NCBI RefSeq assembly: GCF_024347335.1
Contig: NZ_AP025463.1
Location: 2,976,001 to 3,040,000 of the forward strand
Direction of reading: 5' to 3'
DNA: 64,000 nucleotides
Source of the DNA: Vibrio celticus
Lineage (GTDB): Bacteria > Pseudomonadota > Gammaproteobacteria > Enterobacterales > Vibrionaceae
Under the pieces are notes generated by a model, which searched no databases, was not told where the DNA came from, and was given only the letters and a program-made list of their open reading frames with translations. The position numbers were made by a program, and so were the translations under genes. Shown in pieces: positions 54,068 to 63,433 of the stretch. Within the stretch, counting starts at the first letter, position 1, and each line of letters starts with the position of its first letter.

Positions 54068-54105
54068 AAAAAGGCCTCATTACTGCGAAGTAATGAGGCC
54101 TTTTC
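54068..54105. terminator. bidirectional terminator between fldB and brnQ
   Basis: AAGGCCTCATTA/TAATGAGGCCTT perfect 12-bp stem with an 8-nt loop; A and T flanks on both sides. Confidence 0.92.
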
Positions 54106-54143
54106 TATTTCATCTCGAAGGACAATCGAATCTCAACGGAAGA

Positions 54144-55457
54144 TTAAACAGTCTCTTCAGCCATCTCTTGTTCTGTTGATTTACCAACGAAGAACATACA
54201 GATGATTGCAGCCGTTGTTGGAAGCAACCAACCCATACCAATCTCAAACAGTGGCAGCATCTTAAGTGCAGACACATCTACACCCGCTACTTTAGCGCCA
54301 TCAATAAGAGCAAACAGCAGTGACACTAATACCACTACGCGGTAAGCCGCTTTTGGATTAGGGAAACGGCTACGCAAGAACGTCAGAGCAACCAACGCGA
54401 TAGCGACTGGGTACAGTGCAAACAGTACTGGAACAGACAGAGAAATCAGTTGAGAAAGGCCAACGTTTGCAACGGTTGCACAAGCCACACCGTTGATGAT
54501 TACCCAAGTCTTGTAAGACAGAGGCGTTAGCGAGCTGAAGTAATCAGAACACGCTGACACAAGGCCAATCGCCGTAGTTAGACACGCTAATAGTACGATC
54601 ACAGAAAGCACTAGCTGACCAGAAGGACCAAACAACGATTGAACGTATAGGCTTAAGATAGCGCCGCCATTGTCTGCACCAGCTGCAACTGTTGCACTTG
54701 TTGCACCTAGGAAGAATAGAGAGATGTAAACAAACGCTAGACCCGCTGCGGCAATACAACCCGCGCTAATTAGGTACTTAGTCGTCGCTGCACGGTCAGT
54801 AATGCCCTTGCTACGAATCGCATCAACAATCAGCATACCAAACATCAAAGAAGCAAAAGTATCCATGGTGTTGTAGCCTTCAAGGAAACCTTTGGTCAGT
54901 GGTTGAGTGATGTACTCACCGTGAGCCGCAAGAATATCGCCTTGAGGGTTAACGAATACAGCAATCGCCAGCACAACCAAACCAACGAACAGTGCAGGTG
55001 TTAGCACCTTACCAATGACGTCAATAAGCTTACCTTGCGACCATGAGAAGAACATCGCTACGACAAAAAATGCAATCGAAAAGAGAGTTAGGTGAGCTTG
55101 AGAGGCATCGATGAAGAACGGTTTCACCGCCATCTCATAGGCAACAAGGCCGGTACGCGGTGCAGCAAATGCAGGACCGATAATGATAAAGATCAGCACA
55201 GCCATGATGGTTGCAGCTTTCTTAGGAAGATCTTTAGTTAAGTGACCCCAAGAGCCACCAGCCACTGCGACCGCGACGATAGTGATTAACGGCAGACCAA
55301 CGGCAGTCAGCAGAAAACCAGACATCGCTGGAAGGAAGTGATCACCGGCTAATTGGCCAGCTAGAGGTGGGAAGATGATGTTACCCGCACCCAAGAAAAA
55401 CGCAAAAAGCATAAAGCCCAATGCCATTATATCTGTTAGTTTTAGACTCTGTTTCAC
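54144..55457 (-). CDS. brnQ: branched-chain amino acid transporter BrnQ
   Basis: Sodium- or proton-coupled carrier for Leu, Ile and Val (LIVCS family). The protein is 437 residues with about 12 TM helices (E. coli BrnQ 439). Family sequences: LGFMLFAFFLGAGNIIFPPLAGQLAG at the N-terminus, SFLTAVGLPL-like LLTAVGLPLI, and CLTTAIGLVSACSDYF. It stands alone, with a 314-nt upstream region shared with the divergent trmN6. Confidence 0.93.
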   Translation of the reverse strand: MKQSLKLTDIMALGFMLFAFFLGAGNIIFPPLAGQLAGDHFLPAMSGFLLTAVGLPLITIVAVAVAGGSWGHLTKDLPKKAATIMAVLIFIIIGPAFAAPRTGLVAYEMAVKPFFIDASQAHLTLFSIAFFVVAMFFSWSQGKLIDVIGKVLTPALFVGLVVLAIAVFVNPQGDILAAHGEYITQPLTKGFLEGYNTMDTFASLMFGMLIVDAIRSKGITDRAATTKYLISAGCIAAAGLAFVYISLFFLGATSATVAAGADNGGAILSLYVQSLFGPSGQLVLSVIVLLACLTTAIGLVSACSDYFSSLTPLSYKTWVIINGVACATVANVGLSQLISLSVPVLFALYPVAIALVALTFLRSRFPNPKAAYRVVVLVSLLFALIDGAKVAGVDVSALKMLPLFEIGMGWLLPTTAAIICMFFVGKSTEQEMAEETV

Positions 55458-55771
55458 AGATAATCCTTAATTATATTTATGAATTTATGTTGTGCTTACA
55501 TGAATGTTACAGCTCAAAGCTGCCAATCAATCTATAAAATAGTCGCGCATAATGACGAAACAACTGGCTAGCTGCAAGTCACCACACAAAAACACCATAT
55601 AAATTTGCATATGAGAACAAAAAGCAGTGGATTCCACTAGTTATAGAAAAATAGCCGCAATTATAAACTAACTATAATTCACAACAATAGTTTCCCAAGC
55701 AGAACATTGATTCATACAAGCGGTTAACATTAGAGCTAATCACTTAAAATATCTCGATAATCAGAACATTA
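55458..55771. other. brnQ/trmN6 divergent intergenic region
   Basis: AT-rich promoter region with no coding frame I can support and no clear leucine/Lrp-type motif. Confidence 0.4.
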
Positions 55772-56500
55772 ATGAAAGACAAAACAGTGCAAACTAAAAG
55801 CTTCAATTTTAAGCAATTCTCAATTTACGGCGGGAAAAGCGGTATGCCAGTCAGTACCGATGGCGTATTACTTGGCGCGTGGGTAAGCCTGCCACAAAGA
55901 TCATGTGTACTCGATATTGGAACCGGAACAGGTCTGCTGGCTTTGATGGCTGCGCAGCGTTTTGAAGATGCTTCAATCTCTGCGATAGATATTGATCAAC
56001 ACGCTATTGATGCTGCCACTGTCAATATTGAGCAGTCGCCTTGGCAAAATCGTATCTCCCTTGATCACGGCAGCGTGTTAACAGCCGACTTTCCACAAAG
56101 GTTTGATGCGATCATCTGTAACCCGCCCTACTTCAACTCTGGAGAACAGGCGCAGCAAAGCCAAAGAGCCACCGCCAGGCACACCGACAGCTTGGATCAT
56201 TTAGCGCTTGCCCAGCGTTGTTTCGCGATAACAACCGACACCGCGACTGCCAGTTTCATCCTACCGACGCCTGAGGGGGAAGGTTTTATCAAGCTTGCCG
56301 AGCAATGTGGTTGGTATCTAGCAAAACGCCTTGATGTGAAAACAACAGATAAAAAGCCAGCTAGCCGAATTCTATTTGAGTTATCTAAAGATCCTGCTTG
56401 CGAGCAAGATTTGCAGCGCGAATCGCTTACAATTCACCATCAAGGTGGTTATAGCGAAGCATTTATTGCGCTCACTAAAGATTTTTATCTCAAGATGTAG
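55772..56500 (+). CDS. trmN6: tRNA1(Val) (adenine37-N6)-methyltransferase
   Basis: Class I SAM-dependent methyltransferase (YfiC) that makes m6A37 in tRNA-Val1. The protein is 242 residues. The SAM-binding motif is VLDIGTGTGLLALMAAQR near residue 45, with acidic IDIDQHA, and the N6-adenine catalytic motif is NPPYF in FDAIICNPPYFNSG. It sits just upstream of srmB in the same orientation; in E. coli yfiC and srmB are also neighbours. Confidence 0.94.
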   Translation: MKDKTVQTKSFNFKQFSIYGGKSGMPVSTDGVLLGAWVSLPQRSCVLDIGTGTGLLALMAAQRFEDASISAIDIDQHAIDAATVNIEQSPWQNRISLDHGSVLTADFPQRFDAIICNPPYFNSGEQAQQSQRATARHTDSLDHLALAQRCFAITTDTATASFILPTPEGEGFIKLAEQCGWYLAKRLDVKTTDKKPASRILFELSKDPACEQDLQRESLTIHHQGGYSEAFIALTKDFYLKM

Positions 56501-56607
56501 CAAATACCATGTGATCCTAATCACTAATGCTTCTATAATGTCCGACTACTCTTTTTTATCGTCTGCTTTTTGAGGCAGAAACATTTATTGCTTGTGGAGA
56601 AACAACA

Positions 56608-57873
56608 GTGATCAGAACCTTTGCAGAACTCGATCTAAACCAAGAGCTGCTTAAAGCAATTGACGAAATGGGCTACGAACGCCCAACACAGATACAAGCT
56701 GAAGCAATCCCACAAGCGTTAGATGGAAGAGACGTTTTGGCTTCTGCGCCAACAGGTACTGGTAAAACAGCATCATTTGTATTGCCAGCACTGCAATACC
56801 TACTGGATTTCCCACGTAAGAAATCTGGCCCTGCACGTATGCTTATCCTGACGCCAACGCGTGAGCTTGCAATGCAGATCACCGAACAAGCACGTGAACT
56901 TGCTAAATACACCAGCCTAAATATCTTCACGATCACGGGCGGTGTGATGTACCAAGAGCACGCAGATATCTTAAGTACAACTCAAGATATCGTAGTAGCA
57001 ACACCTGGCCGTTTGATGGAATACATTGAAGGCGAGCGTTTTGACTGTCGTGCGATTGAATGGCTGGTTCTAGATGAAGCCGACCGCATGCTAGACATGG
57101 GCTTTGGTCCTGTTGTTGACCGTCTGTCTGCAGAGTGTCGCTGGCGTAAACAAACTTTACTGTTCTCAGCAACGCTAGAAGGTAAAGGCATTGAAGGCTT
57201 CACTGAAGATCTACTGAAAAACCCAGCGGAGATCGATGCGAAATCATCACTTCGTGAGCGTAAGAAGATCACTCAGTGGTACCACCGTGCAGACACAGCA
57301 GAGCACAAGCTGAACATCCTAAAGCACGTCATCACAGAGCAAGCTGAGCGCAGCATCGTGTTCTTGAAGACGCGTGATCGTCTAGGTGATCTACGAGCTC
57401 AACTTGAAAGCGCGCAAATCCCATGTGCGTGGATCCAAGGTGAAATGCCTCAAGATCGTCGTAACAACGCGATTGCTCGTTTCCGTGACGGTTCTGTAAA
57501 CGTACTACTAGCGACTGACGTTGCTGCTCGTGGTATCGACCTTCCAGACGTAAGCCACGTAATCAACTACGACATGCCACGTACGGCTGACGTATACCTA
57601 CACCGCATTGGCCGTACGGCTCGTGCTGGTAAAAAAGGTAACGCGGTTTCTATCATTGAAGCGCACGATCAACTAATGATTGAGCGTGTGGCTCGTTACA
57701 CAGACGAACCAATCAAAGAGCGCTTCATCGAAGGCATGCGCCCTACGCATAAGAAAGCGGCCGTGACTAAGAAGAAGAAGCCGAAGAAAGAAGATAAGAA
57801 AGCGGTAGAGAAACAAAAAATCGCGAAGAAGAAAAAAATCGCGAAGAAAAAGAAAGCAGCAAAGAAGAAGTAA
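56608..57873 (+). CDS. srmB: DEAD-box RNA helicase SrmB
   Basis: ATP-dependent RNA helicase for early 50S assembly. A GTG start with a GGAG ribosome-binding site; 421 residues (E. coli 444). Q motif YERPTQIQAEAIP, Walker A APTGTGKTASF, motif Ia PTRELAMQI, DEAD in VLDEADRMLDMGFG, SAT in LLFSATLEG, motif V ATDVAARGIDLPD and motif VI HRIGRTARAGK are all intact. The last ~45 residues are almost purely Lys with Ala and Ile (repeats of IAKKKK), an RNA-binding tail. Long terminator after. Confidence 0.95.
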   Translation: MIRTFAELDLNQELLKAIDEMGYERPTQIQAEAIPQALDGRDVLASAPTGTGKTASFVLPALQYLLDFPRKKSGPARMLILTPTRELAMQITEQARELAKYTSLNIFTITGGVMYQEHADILSTTQDIVVATPGRLMEYIEGERFDCRAIEWLVLDEADRMLDMGFGPVVDRLSAECRWRKQTLLFSATLEGKGIEGFTEDLLKNPAEIDAKSSLRERKKITQWYHRADTAEHKLNILKHVITEQAERSIVFLKTRDRLGDLRAQLESAQIPCAWIQGEMPQDRRNNAIARFRDGSVNVLLATDVAARGIDLPDVSHVINYDMPRTADVYLHRIGRTARAGKKGNAVSIIEAHDQLMIERVARYTDEPIKERFIEGMRPTHKKAAVTKKKKPKKEDKKAVEKQKIAKKKKIAKKKKAAKKK

Positions 57874-57895
57874 TCTACCAGCTTCAACGATTCAA

Positions 57896-57933
57896 TAAAA
57901 AAGCCCCATGCAGTTCGCTGCATGGGGCTTTTC
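57896..57933. terminator. bidirectional terminator between srmB and yaaA
   Basis: AAGCCCCATGCAG/CTGCATGGGGCTT, a 13-bp perfect stem with a TTCG tetraloop. Confidence 0.95.
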
Positions 57934-57989
57934 TCTATCTGGTCTGTTATCTAGGCTAAAACCGAGAGCTCCTCGTTAGCCAAGGACTA

Positions 57990-58766
57990 CTAGTTTTGCT
58001 CTTCGCGCTTAAAGACAAGCTCTTTCGCGTTCGACTCTTCTTCAACGAAGTAGTAGCCCGCCGTATCAAACTGGGTCAGCGCCTCAACCGAGTCGATCTT
58101 GTTCTCGATGATGTAGCGAGCCATCATGCCACGCGCTTTCTTCGCGTAGAAACTGATCACCTTGTACTGACCGTTCTTGCAGTCTTTGAATACAGGGGTA
58201 ATCACTTGGCCATCCAAGTTCTTCGGCTTCACGGCCTTAAAGTATTCGTTAGACGCTAGGTTGATCAACACGTTGTCGCCTTGAGCATTTAATGCTTCAT
58301 TCAGCTTGTCTGTGATGATGTTGCCCCAGAATTGGTACAAGTTAGTACCACGAGCATTGGCTAAGCGTGTACCCATCTCTAGGCGGTACGGCTGCATCAA
58401 ATCTAACGGCTTAAGCAAGCCATATAGGCCAGAAAGCATGCGCAGGTGGTTTTGTGCGTAATCAAAATCTTCATCCGATAGCGTCTCAGCGTCTAGACCT
58501 GTATATACATCGCCCTTAAAGGCTAGGATTGCTTGGCGTGCGTTGTCTTGGGTAAAGGTCTCGCTCCACTGCTCAAATCGCGCTACGTTCAACCCTGCGA
58601 TCTTATCGCTGACTTTCATCAGTGCAGAAATATCGACTGGCGTCAGTTTGCGGCACTCTTCAATCAGCTCAGCAGAGTGTTCAACAAACTCAGGCTGACT
58701 AAAGCGTTCCGTCGCTAATGGTGATTCGTAATCAAGTGTTTTGGCTGGAGAAACGACAACTAACAT
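57990..58766 (-). CDS. yaaA: peroxide stress protein YaaA (DUF328)
   Basis: DNA-binding protein that limits iron-dependent oxidative damage; in E. coli it is OxyR-regulated. The protein is 258 residues, equal to E. coli YaaA. It opens with the family signature MLVVVSPAKTLDYESP and contains YGLLKPLDLMQPYRLEMGT and LINLASNEYFKAV. The C-terminal ISFYAKKARGMMARYI segment is also typical. I did not find an obvious OxyR site upstream. Confidence 0.94.
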   Translation of the reverse strand: MLVVVSPAKTLDYESPLATERFSQPEFVEHSAELIEECRKLTPVDISALMKVSDKIAGLNVARFEQWSETFTQDNARQAILAFKGDVYTGLDAETLSDEDFDYAQNHLRMLSGLYGLLKPLDLMQPYRLEMGTRLANARGTNLYQFWGNIITDKLNEALNAQGDNVLINLASNEYFKAVKPKNLDGQVITPVFKDCKNGQYKVISFYAKKARGMMARYIIENKIDSVEALTQFDTAGYYFVEEESNAKELVFKREEQN

Positions 58767-58904
58767 AACTTTACCCTAATCGGTTATCTAACTGGATGCT
58801 GCTAGAGTATAGAAAAAACATCAACTTGTCTTTATGACTCTTCCTATTACTTCGATAGGGAGAATGAGCTTCAATAGACAGAATGAGACAAATGACAGGC
58901 AAAG

Positions 58905-58934
58905 AAAAAGGCTAAGGTCGAAACCTTAGCCTTT
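58905..58934 (-). terminator. rho-independent terminator after the alanine/sodium symporter
   Basis: AAAGGCTAAGGT/ACCTTAGCCTTT 12-bp stem with a 4-nt loop; T run on the minus strand. Confidence 0.9.
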
Positions 58935-58974
58935 CTAATCACTTTAGGATGAACCGTTTATCGCTCCAACAAGA

Positions 58975-60402
58975 TCACTTCTTGTTGTTGTCCCAAATAC
59001 CGTCTTCCAGCTGAGACTTAAGCTCTGGGAAGTCATTCGAATCGAATGTTGGTACTTTACCCGCGTCTAGTTGGCGGTTGTAGTCTTTCGCTAGCTTAAT
59101 CACGATGCCTGATAGCAGGATAATCGCCACCAAGTTAACAATCGCCATTAGGCCCATTGATACGTCAGCCAGTGCCCATACCGTTGGTAACGTCGCTAGA
59201 GAACCGAACATAACCATACCCAGAACAACGATACGGAATAGCACTAGGCCCTTCTTGTTGTTGTGCTCTAGGAAGATAAGGTTCGTTTCAGCGTACGAGT
59301 AGTTTGCAATGATTGAAGTGAAAGCGAAGAAGAAAATCGCTACCGCTACAAAGATGCCGCCCCATTCGCCCACTTGTGCTGTTAGTGCACGTTGCGTTAG
59401 TTCGATACCCGTTACTTCACCGTGTGGTACATACTCACCAGACATCAGGATGATTGCGACTGTTGCTGAACAGATAACAATGGTGTCCATGAACACGCCT
59501 AGCATTTGCACGTAACCTTGTGATGCTGGGTGCGGTGGGTAAGGCGTAGCAGAAGCTGCTGCGTTTGGCGCAGAACCCATACCCGCTTCGTTCGAGAACA
59601 AACCACGTTTGATACCGTTAATCATCGCTTGTGCGATTGCGTAACCTAGGCCACCCGCTGCTGCTTCTTGCAGACCGAATGCACTCTTGAAGATAAGAGC
59701 CAGTACTTCAGGCACTTTCTCGATGTTCGCGAACATCACGTACATAGCGATCGCTAGGTAAGCCAATGCCATGATTGGAACGATGATTTCTGCTGTACGT
59801 GCAATCTTACGGATACCACCGAAGATAACGAATGCAGAGATGATTACGATACCAACACCAACGTAGCTACGCTCAAGGTCGAATGCTGTGTTCATTGCGC
59901 TTGCAATCGCGTTCGCTTGAACCGCGTTAAATACAAGACCAAATGCAATGATTAGGAAGATAGAGAATAGAACCCCCATCCAACGCATGCCTAGGCCTTT
60001 CTCCATGTAGTATGCAGGACCGCCGCGGTAGTTACCGTCGTTATCACGCGTTTTGTATAGCTGTGCCAGTGTGCTTTCTGCAAACGATGTTGCCATACCT
60101 AGCATTGCGATTAGCCACATCCAGAAGATAGCACCAGGGCCACCAGCGGTTAGTGCTACAGCAACACCTGCCATGTTACCCGTACCTACACGAGCAGCGA
60201 GACTAGTACAAAGAGCTTGGAAAGAAGAGATACCAGCACTGTCTGCTTTACGGCTGTTTCTAAGAACAGAGAACATGTGGCCGAAATGGCGGAATTGAAT
60301 GAAGCCTAGTCGTACAGTGAAGTAGATACCCACACCAACCAGTAAGTAAACTAAGATAGATCCCCAAAGGAGATCGTTCATCAAATTGATTAAGTCTGTC
60401 AC
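58975..60402 (-). CDS. sodium:alanine/glycine symporter (AGCS family)
   Basis: Inner-membrane Na+-coupled carrier for alanine or glycine. The GTG at 60402 with GAGG 5 nt upstream (MTDLINLMNDLLWGS) is preferred over the longer frame to 60429; 475 residues, about 10-11 TM helices. The AGCS signature GTGNMAGVAVALTAGGPGAIFWMW is intact, with GGPAYYMEKGLG and FSNEAGMGSAPNAAASA. The substrate among small neutral amino acids cannot be fixed from sequence. Monocistronic. Confidence 0.92.
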   Translation of the reverse strand: MTDLINLMNDLLWGSILVYLLVGVGIYFTVRLGFIQFRHFGHMFSVLRNSRKADSAGISSFQALCTSLAARVGTGNMAGVAVALTAGGPGAIFWMWLIAMLGMATSFAESTLAQLYKTRDNDGNYRGGPAYYMEKGLGMRWMGVLFSIFLIIAFGLVFNAVQANAIASAMNTAFDLERSYVGVGIVIISAFVIFGGIRKIARTAEIIVPIMALAYLAIAMYVMFANIEKVPEVLALIFKSAFGLQEAAAGGLGYAIAQAMINGIKRGLFSNEAGMGSAPNAAASATPYPPHPASQGYVQMLGVFMDTIVICSATVAIILMSGEYVPHGEVTGIELTQRALTAQVGEWGGIFVAVAIFFFAFTSIIANYSYAETNLIFLEHNNKKGLVLFRIVVLGMVMFGSLATLPTVWALADVSMGLMAIVNLVAIILLSGIVIKLAKDYNRQLDAGKVPTFDSNDFPELKSQLEDGIWDNNKK

Positions 60403-61111
60403 GTGAACCTCGTAATTGAGTTTAAGCACCGATCATGCTTCCTAGCCTTCCTCTTAATCGCCTATGCCTCTGTCAATGTTGTGTCGGCACTCTTGTTATA
60501 TTCTTGCGGCGATTGAGACTGTAAATGTCGCTTCATGCATCCATTTTACGTATCAGTGTATTTTTTGACGGGCGGATAATGCAGCGAGACGGCCTAAAAA
60601 TCAATATGCAAATGCACTTATATTAAAATGACATTTCACTAATAACACACCTTTTGTTAACACAACTTTCAACAATGCAGCCCAATAAAAGTCACATTAT
60701 CGGGACATAATATCAACAACAGCCACGGCACTACCCCAACAAGAACATCATCCTATAAAAATGACGTCAGCCTAGGTTTTACAAGGTATAGTGAAGATCT
60801 TCGTTTTTTTCTAGGCCAATGAGATCCCTATACCGCACGGCACCATGTGCACTTCAATGCATTGTAGTCAAAACGCTATTCCATTCGCACAATGAATTAA
60901 CATTCAATAACCCCCAATTTAATCGTTTACTTAAGTTTGTTTGCCTGTTTTTTATACATAATAATTCTCACAATGTGTGAGCATGCATAAGAAAATAGAA
61001 CAAAAGCTTCATGGATTTGAAACAAATGAGAAACAAATCAAAGTTATTGTGAACCTAAATATGATATTTATTGGTTCGTAAGAACTAGTCCCACGGAAGG
61101 AGATATGGCTT
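60403..61111. other. long intergenic region between the AGCS symporter and DUF3545 genes
   Basis: About 700 bases with no coding frame I can support. It carries the leftward symporter promoter and the rightward DUF3545 promoter. A perfect palindrome CTCACA-ATG-TGTGAG at 60967-60981, with TATACATAAT just upstream, may be an operator; I do not recognise the regulator. Confidence 0.45.
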
Positions 61112-61300
61112 ATGGATAGCTTTCAATTCGATGAAGTATCAGAACTAGAAATGCCTCGTGTAACTCAAAAATCACGCTCGAAACCACTCAAGCGTAAGTG
61201 GCGTGAAATCGAAGCCATCAACGATCGTAGGCAGCTTGAGAAAGAGCTGAGAGAGATGAACCTAGGTCTTGATTTTAGCCTTGACGATATAAAGCTTTAA
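61112..61300 (+). CDS. DUF3545-type small protein
   Basis: A 62-residue protein, acidic at the N-terminus (DSFQFDEVSELEMP) and basic and helical in the centre (KPLKRKWREIEAINDRRQLEKELREMNLGLDF). The pattern fits the DUF3545 family of vibrios and relatives, which is of unknown function. The ribosome-binding site GGAAGGAG lies 9 nt ahead. A nearer ATG at 61105 has only a 5-codon frame. Terminator 25 nt after the stop, so it is a free-standing gene. Confidence 0.78.
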   Translation: MDSFQFDEVSELEMPRVTQKSRSKPLKRKWREIEAINDRRQLEKELREMNLGLDFSLDDIKL

Positions 61301-61325
61301 TCAGCACGATAAGAAATCAGATAGC

Positions 61326-61353
61326 AAAAGGCACCTATATAGGTGCCTTTTTT
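61326..61353 (+). terminator. rho-independent terminator after the DUF3545 gene
   Basis: AAAAGGCACCTA/TAGGTGCCTTTT palindrome followed by TTTTT. Confidence 0.9.
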
Positions 61354-61452
61354 ATTGTTTGAGGTAGTTAATCCGCTCAAAGCGCCATTTGGAAACCAAC
61401 CCTCTAATATAGAGGGCACCTAAAAATAGGGGCGTTTCAACATTAAAACAGG

Positions 61453-62004
61453 CTAAACGCACTCTTGTTCATTTTGTCGAACCCTAGCCGCGAGTTGGCG
61501 ATATTGATCGGCAATGGTCTCTCCAAAGACAGGGTCATCTTCCGGTTGAAGCCATTGAGACTCCACTTCTTGCCAATCTTTGATCGTGAACGCCTCAATA
61601 ATCATGGGTAGCACATGCTTCTCTTCATATTCCATGTGTTTTCGCTGGGCCTTAACAAACGCTTCAAGTTGCTCAATAAAAACTTGTTGAGGAACCACCG
61701 CATCTTGGAGAATCATATCAAGCAAACCTAAAAAGTCTGCCGTTTTCTCAGAAAGCAATTGATGCTCTAGTTCCAAGTCTTCAATCGCTTGCTCGCTGCC
61801 ATATTGCTTAAGATAGTAGCGATAAATGACGTCTTCTTTAGGGTGATGCACTTTGTCTGAATGGTTCATCAAGTAATGAACCACCTCTGCGATCAGGCTA
61901 TAGTTTATTTCTCGCTCCTGTTTCAGAAACTCTAACTTACTGTTGAGTATCGCGAGTAAACGAGCCATATAGCCATGCTCTCGTCTTATCCTTTCAATCA
62001 TCAT
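61453..62004 (-). CDS. hemerythrin-domain protein
   Basis: Predicted non-haem di-iron protein with a four-helix HHE fold. The start at 62004 (MMIERIRREHG) has GGAG 9 nt upstream; an ATG at 62019 is also possible; 183 residues. Candidate iron ligands: His in RREHGYMARLL, His in MNHSDKVHHPKEDVIY, Glu/His in LELEHQLL, and H/E in RKHMEYEEKHVLPM. Such proteins take part in oxygen, NO or iron-sulfur repair responses; which applies here is unknown. Confidence 0.85.
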   Translation of the reverse strand: MMIERIRREHGYMARLLAILNSKLEFLKQEREINYSLIAEVVHYLMNHSDKVHHPKEDVIYRYYLKQYGSEQAIEDLELEHQLLSEKTADFLGLLDMILQDAVVPQQVFIEQLEAFVKAQRKHMEYEEKHVLPMIIEAFTIKDWQEVESQWLQPEDDPVFGETIADQYRQLAARVRQNEQECV

Positions 62005-62090
62005 AGTATTGCACTCCATTACACCTACTATTTATAAGTGTATACGAATATGCTGATTTATGATTTGACCCTGCTCAGAAAACCACCAAC

Positions 62091-62771
62091 CTACACTTCT
62101 GTTGGTAAATGCCAGTCTATAGGTTGTTGATCCATTGAAGAAAGCAGCTTGTTGGTTGTCGAGAAGTGCTGACAGCCGAAGAAGCCACGGCGCGCCGATA
62201 ATGGCGATGGGTGAGGTGCAGCCAACACATGATGCTTGCCTTCATCAATCGCTTGGCCTTTCTTCTGGGCGTGTGCGCCCCACAACAAAAAGATGATCGG
62301 TTCAGAACGCTGATTAAGCTCAGCAATAATGGCATCGGTAAAAGTTTCCCAACCACACTTAGCATGTGAGTGTGCTTTTGCCTCTTCTACTGTAAGAACT
62401 GTGTTCAACATCAACACCCCTTGCGATGCCCAAGAATCGAGGTAACCATGACTAGGAATCTCAAAGCCCTCTATATCTTGTGTAAGCTCTTTGTACATAT
62501 TGCGTAGAGAAGGTGGGATTTTCACGCCAGGAAGCACTGAGAATGCTAAGCCGTGAGCTTGGTTAGCACCGTGATAAGGATCTTGCCCTAAGATAACCAC
62601 TCGCACGGATTCGAAAGGCGTCATATCAAAGGCACTGAACACCTGATCTTGTGGCGGGTAGACGGTTTTGCCATTATCACGTTGCTGTTCAACAAACGCG
62701 AGGACACTCTGAAAGTACTCTTTATCACGTTCATCATTAATAATGGATTCCCAAGTCTTTGGTGCGCTCAT
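62091..62771 (-). CDS. ung: uracil-DNA glycosylase
   Basis: Removes uracil from DNA. The ATG at 62771 (MSAPKTWESI) has a GGGAAG ribosome-binding site and gives 226 residues (E. coli 229); the TTG at 62786 is unlikely. The water-activating loop GQDPYHG (catalytic Asp) and the Leu-loop HPSPLSARRG (catalytic His) are intact, as is LLNTVLTVE. No neighbours in operon. It shares the right end of the window with another base-excision-repair gene, nfo. Confidence 0.96.
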   Translation of the reverse strand: MSAPKTWESIINDERDKEYFQSVLAFVEQQRDNGKTVYPPQDQVFSAFDMTPFESVRVVILGQDPYHGANQAHGLAFSVLPGVKIPPSLRNMYKELTQDIEGFEIPSHGYLDSWASQGVLMLNTVLTVEEAKAHSHAKCGWETFTDAIIAELNQRSEPIIFLLWGAHAQKKGQAIDEGKHHVLAAPHPSPLSARRGFFGCQHFSTTNKLLSSMDQQPIDWHLPTEV

Positions 62772-62857
62772 CGTTTTACTTCCCAATCATCAAGGTTTCT
62801 AGCGGCTTTCGCCAGACAAAAAATAGCTGTATCGGCTAACTGTCCTAAATAAGGCTT

Positions 62858-63125
62858 TAGGGCGTGTTGACCTTTCGTGGTTAAATTTCGTTCGAGATAA
62901 AAGCGTTTTAATCGCGGCGAGGGAGAAGTAGCATAGTCATTCTAAGCAAATCTCCCTCAACAAAGAGTAAAACGCTTTTAGCCGAACCCTCCGGGCAGCG
63001 TTTGCTGGTCATTTCTACTGCGTTAGCGGCTTCTCATGTAGGCTAGCTACACGTCAAAGCCTCTGCCTTGTATAAATACCCAGCAACTCGATGCAAAAAT
63101 CAGCTCGAAAGATCAACACGCCCTA
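62858..63125. mobile_element. 268-bp MITE-like element with 20-bp terminal inverted repeats
   Basis: The ends are TAGGGCGTGTTGACC... and ...GATCAACACGCCCTA, matching at 19 of 20 positions. The interior is non-coding and holds a perfect 13-bp inverted repeat, TAAAAGCGTTTTA (62898-62910) and TAAAACGCTTTTA (62968-62980), with GAGGGAGA/TCTCCCTC nested inside. There is no transposase. I recall similar sequences being widespread in Vibrio genomes. No clear target-site duplication. Confidence 0.75.
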
Positions 63126-63216
63126 TTTATACCTCATACAGCTATCAATAAACATGATGTGTAGGGTTCACTTGTTGATGAATCATAATAATCAGTTCAA
63201 GTTGTGTTTATCTCGA

Positions 63217-63327
63217 TTAACCACTTTTCTGCTGTGTACGATGGTGGCCGTGGTTATGCACGTGACGGTTTGGTGTTGGTAAACGGCGTGCGGCAGCAAT
63301 AGTTGAAGTTTGGGTGATTGAATACAT
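63217..63327 (-). CDS. candidate 36-residue His-rich small protein
   Basis: The frame reads MYSITQTSTIAAARRLPTP, NRHVHNHGHHRTQQKSG. It is preceded by GGAGGTGCCTTTATG, an ideal Shine-Dalgarno at 7 nt. It has six His in its last third (HVHNHGHH), suggesting metal binding, and no TM segment. An overlapping plus-strand frame (63151-63282) encodes a hydrophobic peptide but lacks a comparable ribosome-binding site. It lies between the MITE and nfo. No family recognised. Confidence 0.45.
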   Translation of the reverse strand: MYSITQTSTIAAARRLPTPNRHVHNHGHHRTQQKSG

Positions 63328-63433
63328 AAAGGCACCTCCTCTAAGACATCGTGAACTACATATTCACTTTAATACTATGAAAGAAAGGTGCCAATTTTTA
63401 GAAATAGACGGAAATAAATTTTCCCCTCTATTA

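Noticed and set aside
63091..63282. 63-codon hydrophobic plus-strand frame after the MITE
   Set aside because: Starts within the MITE and has no ribosome-binding site; the internal ATG at 63151 could start a shorter peptide, but the opposite-strand ORF is better supported.
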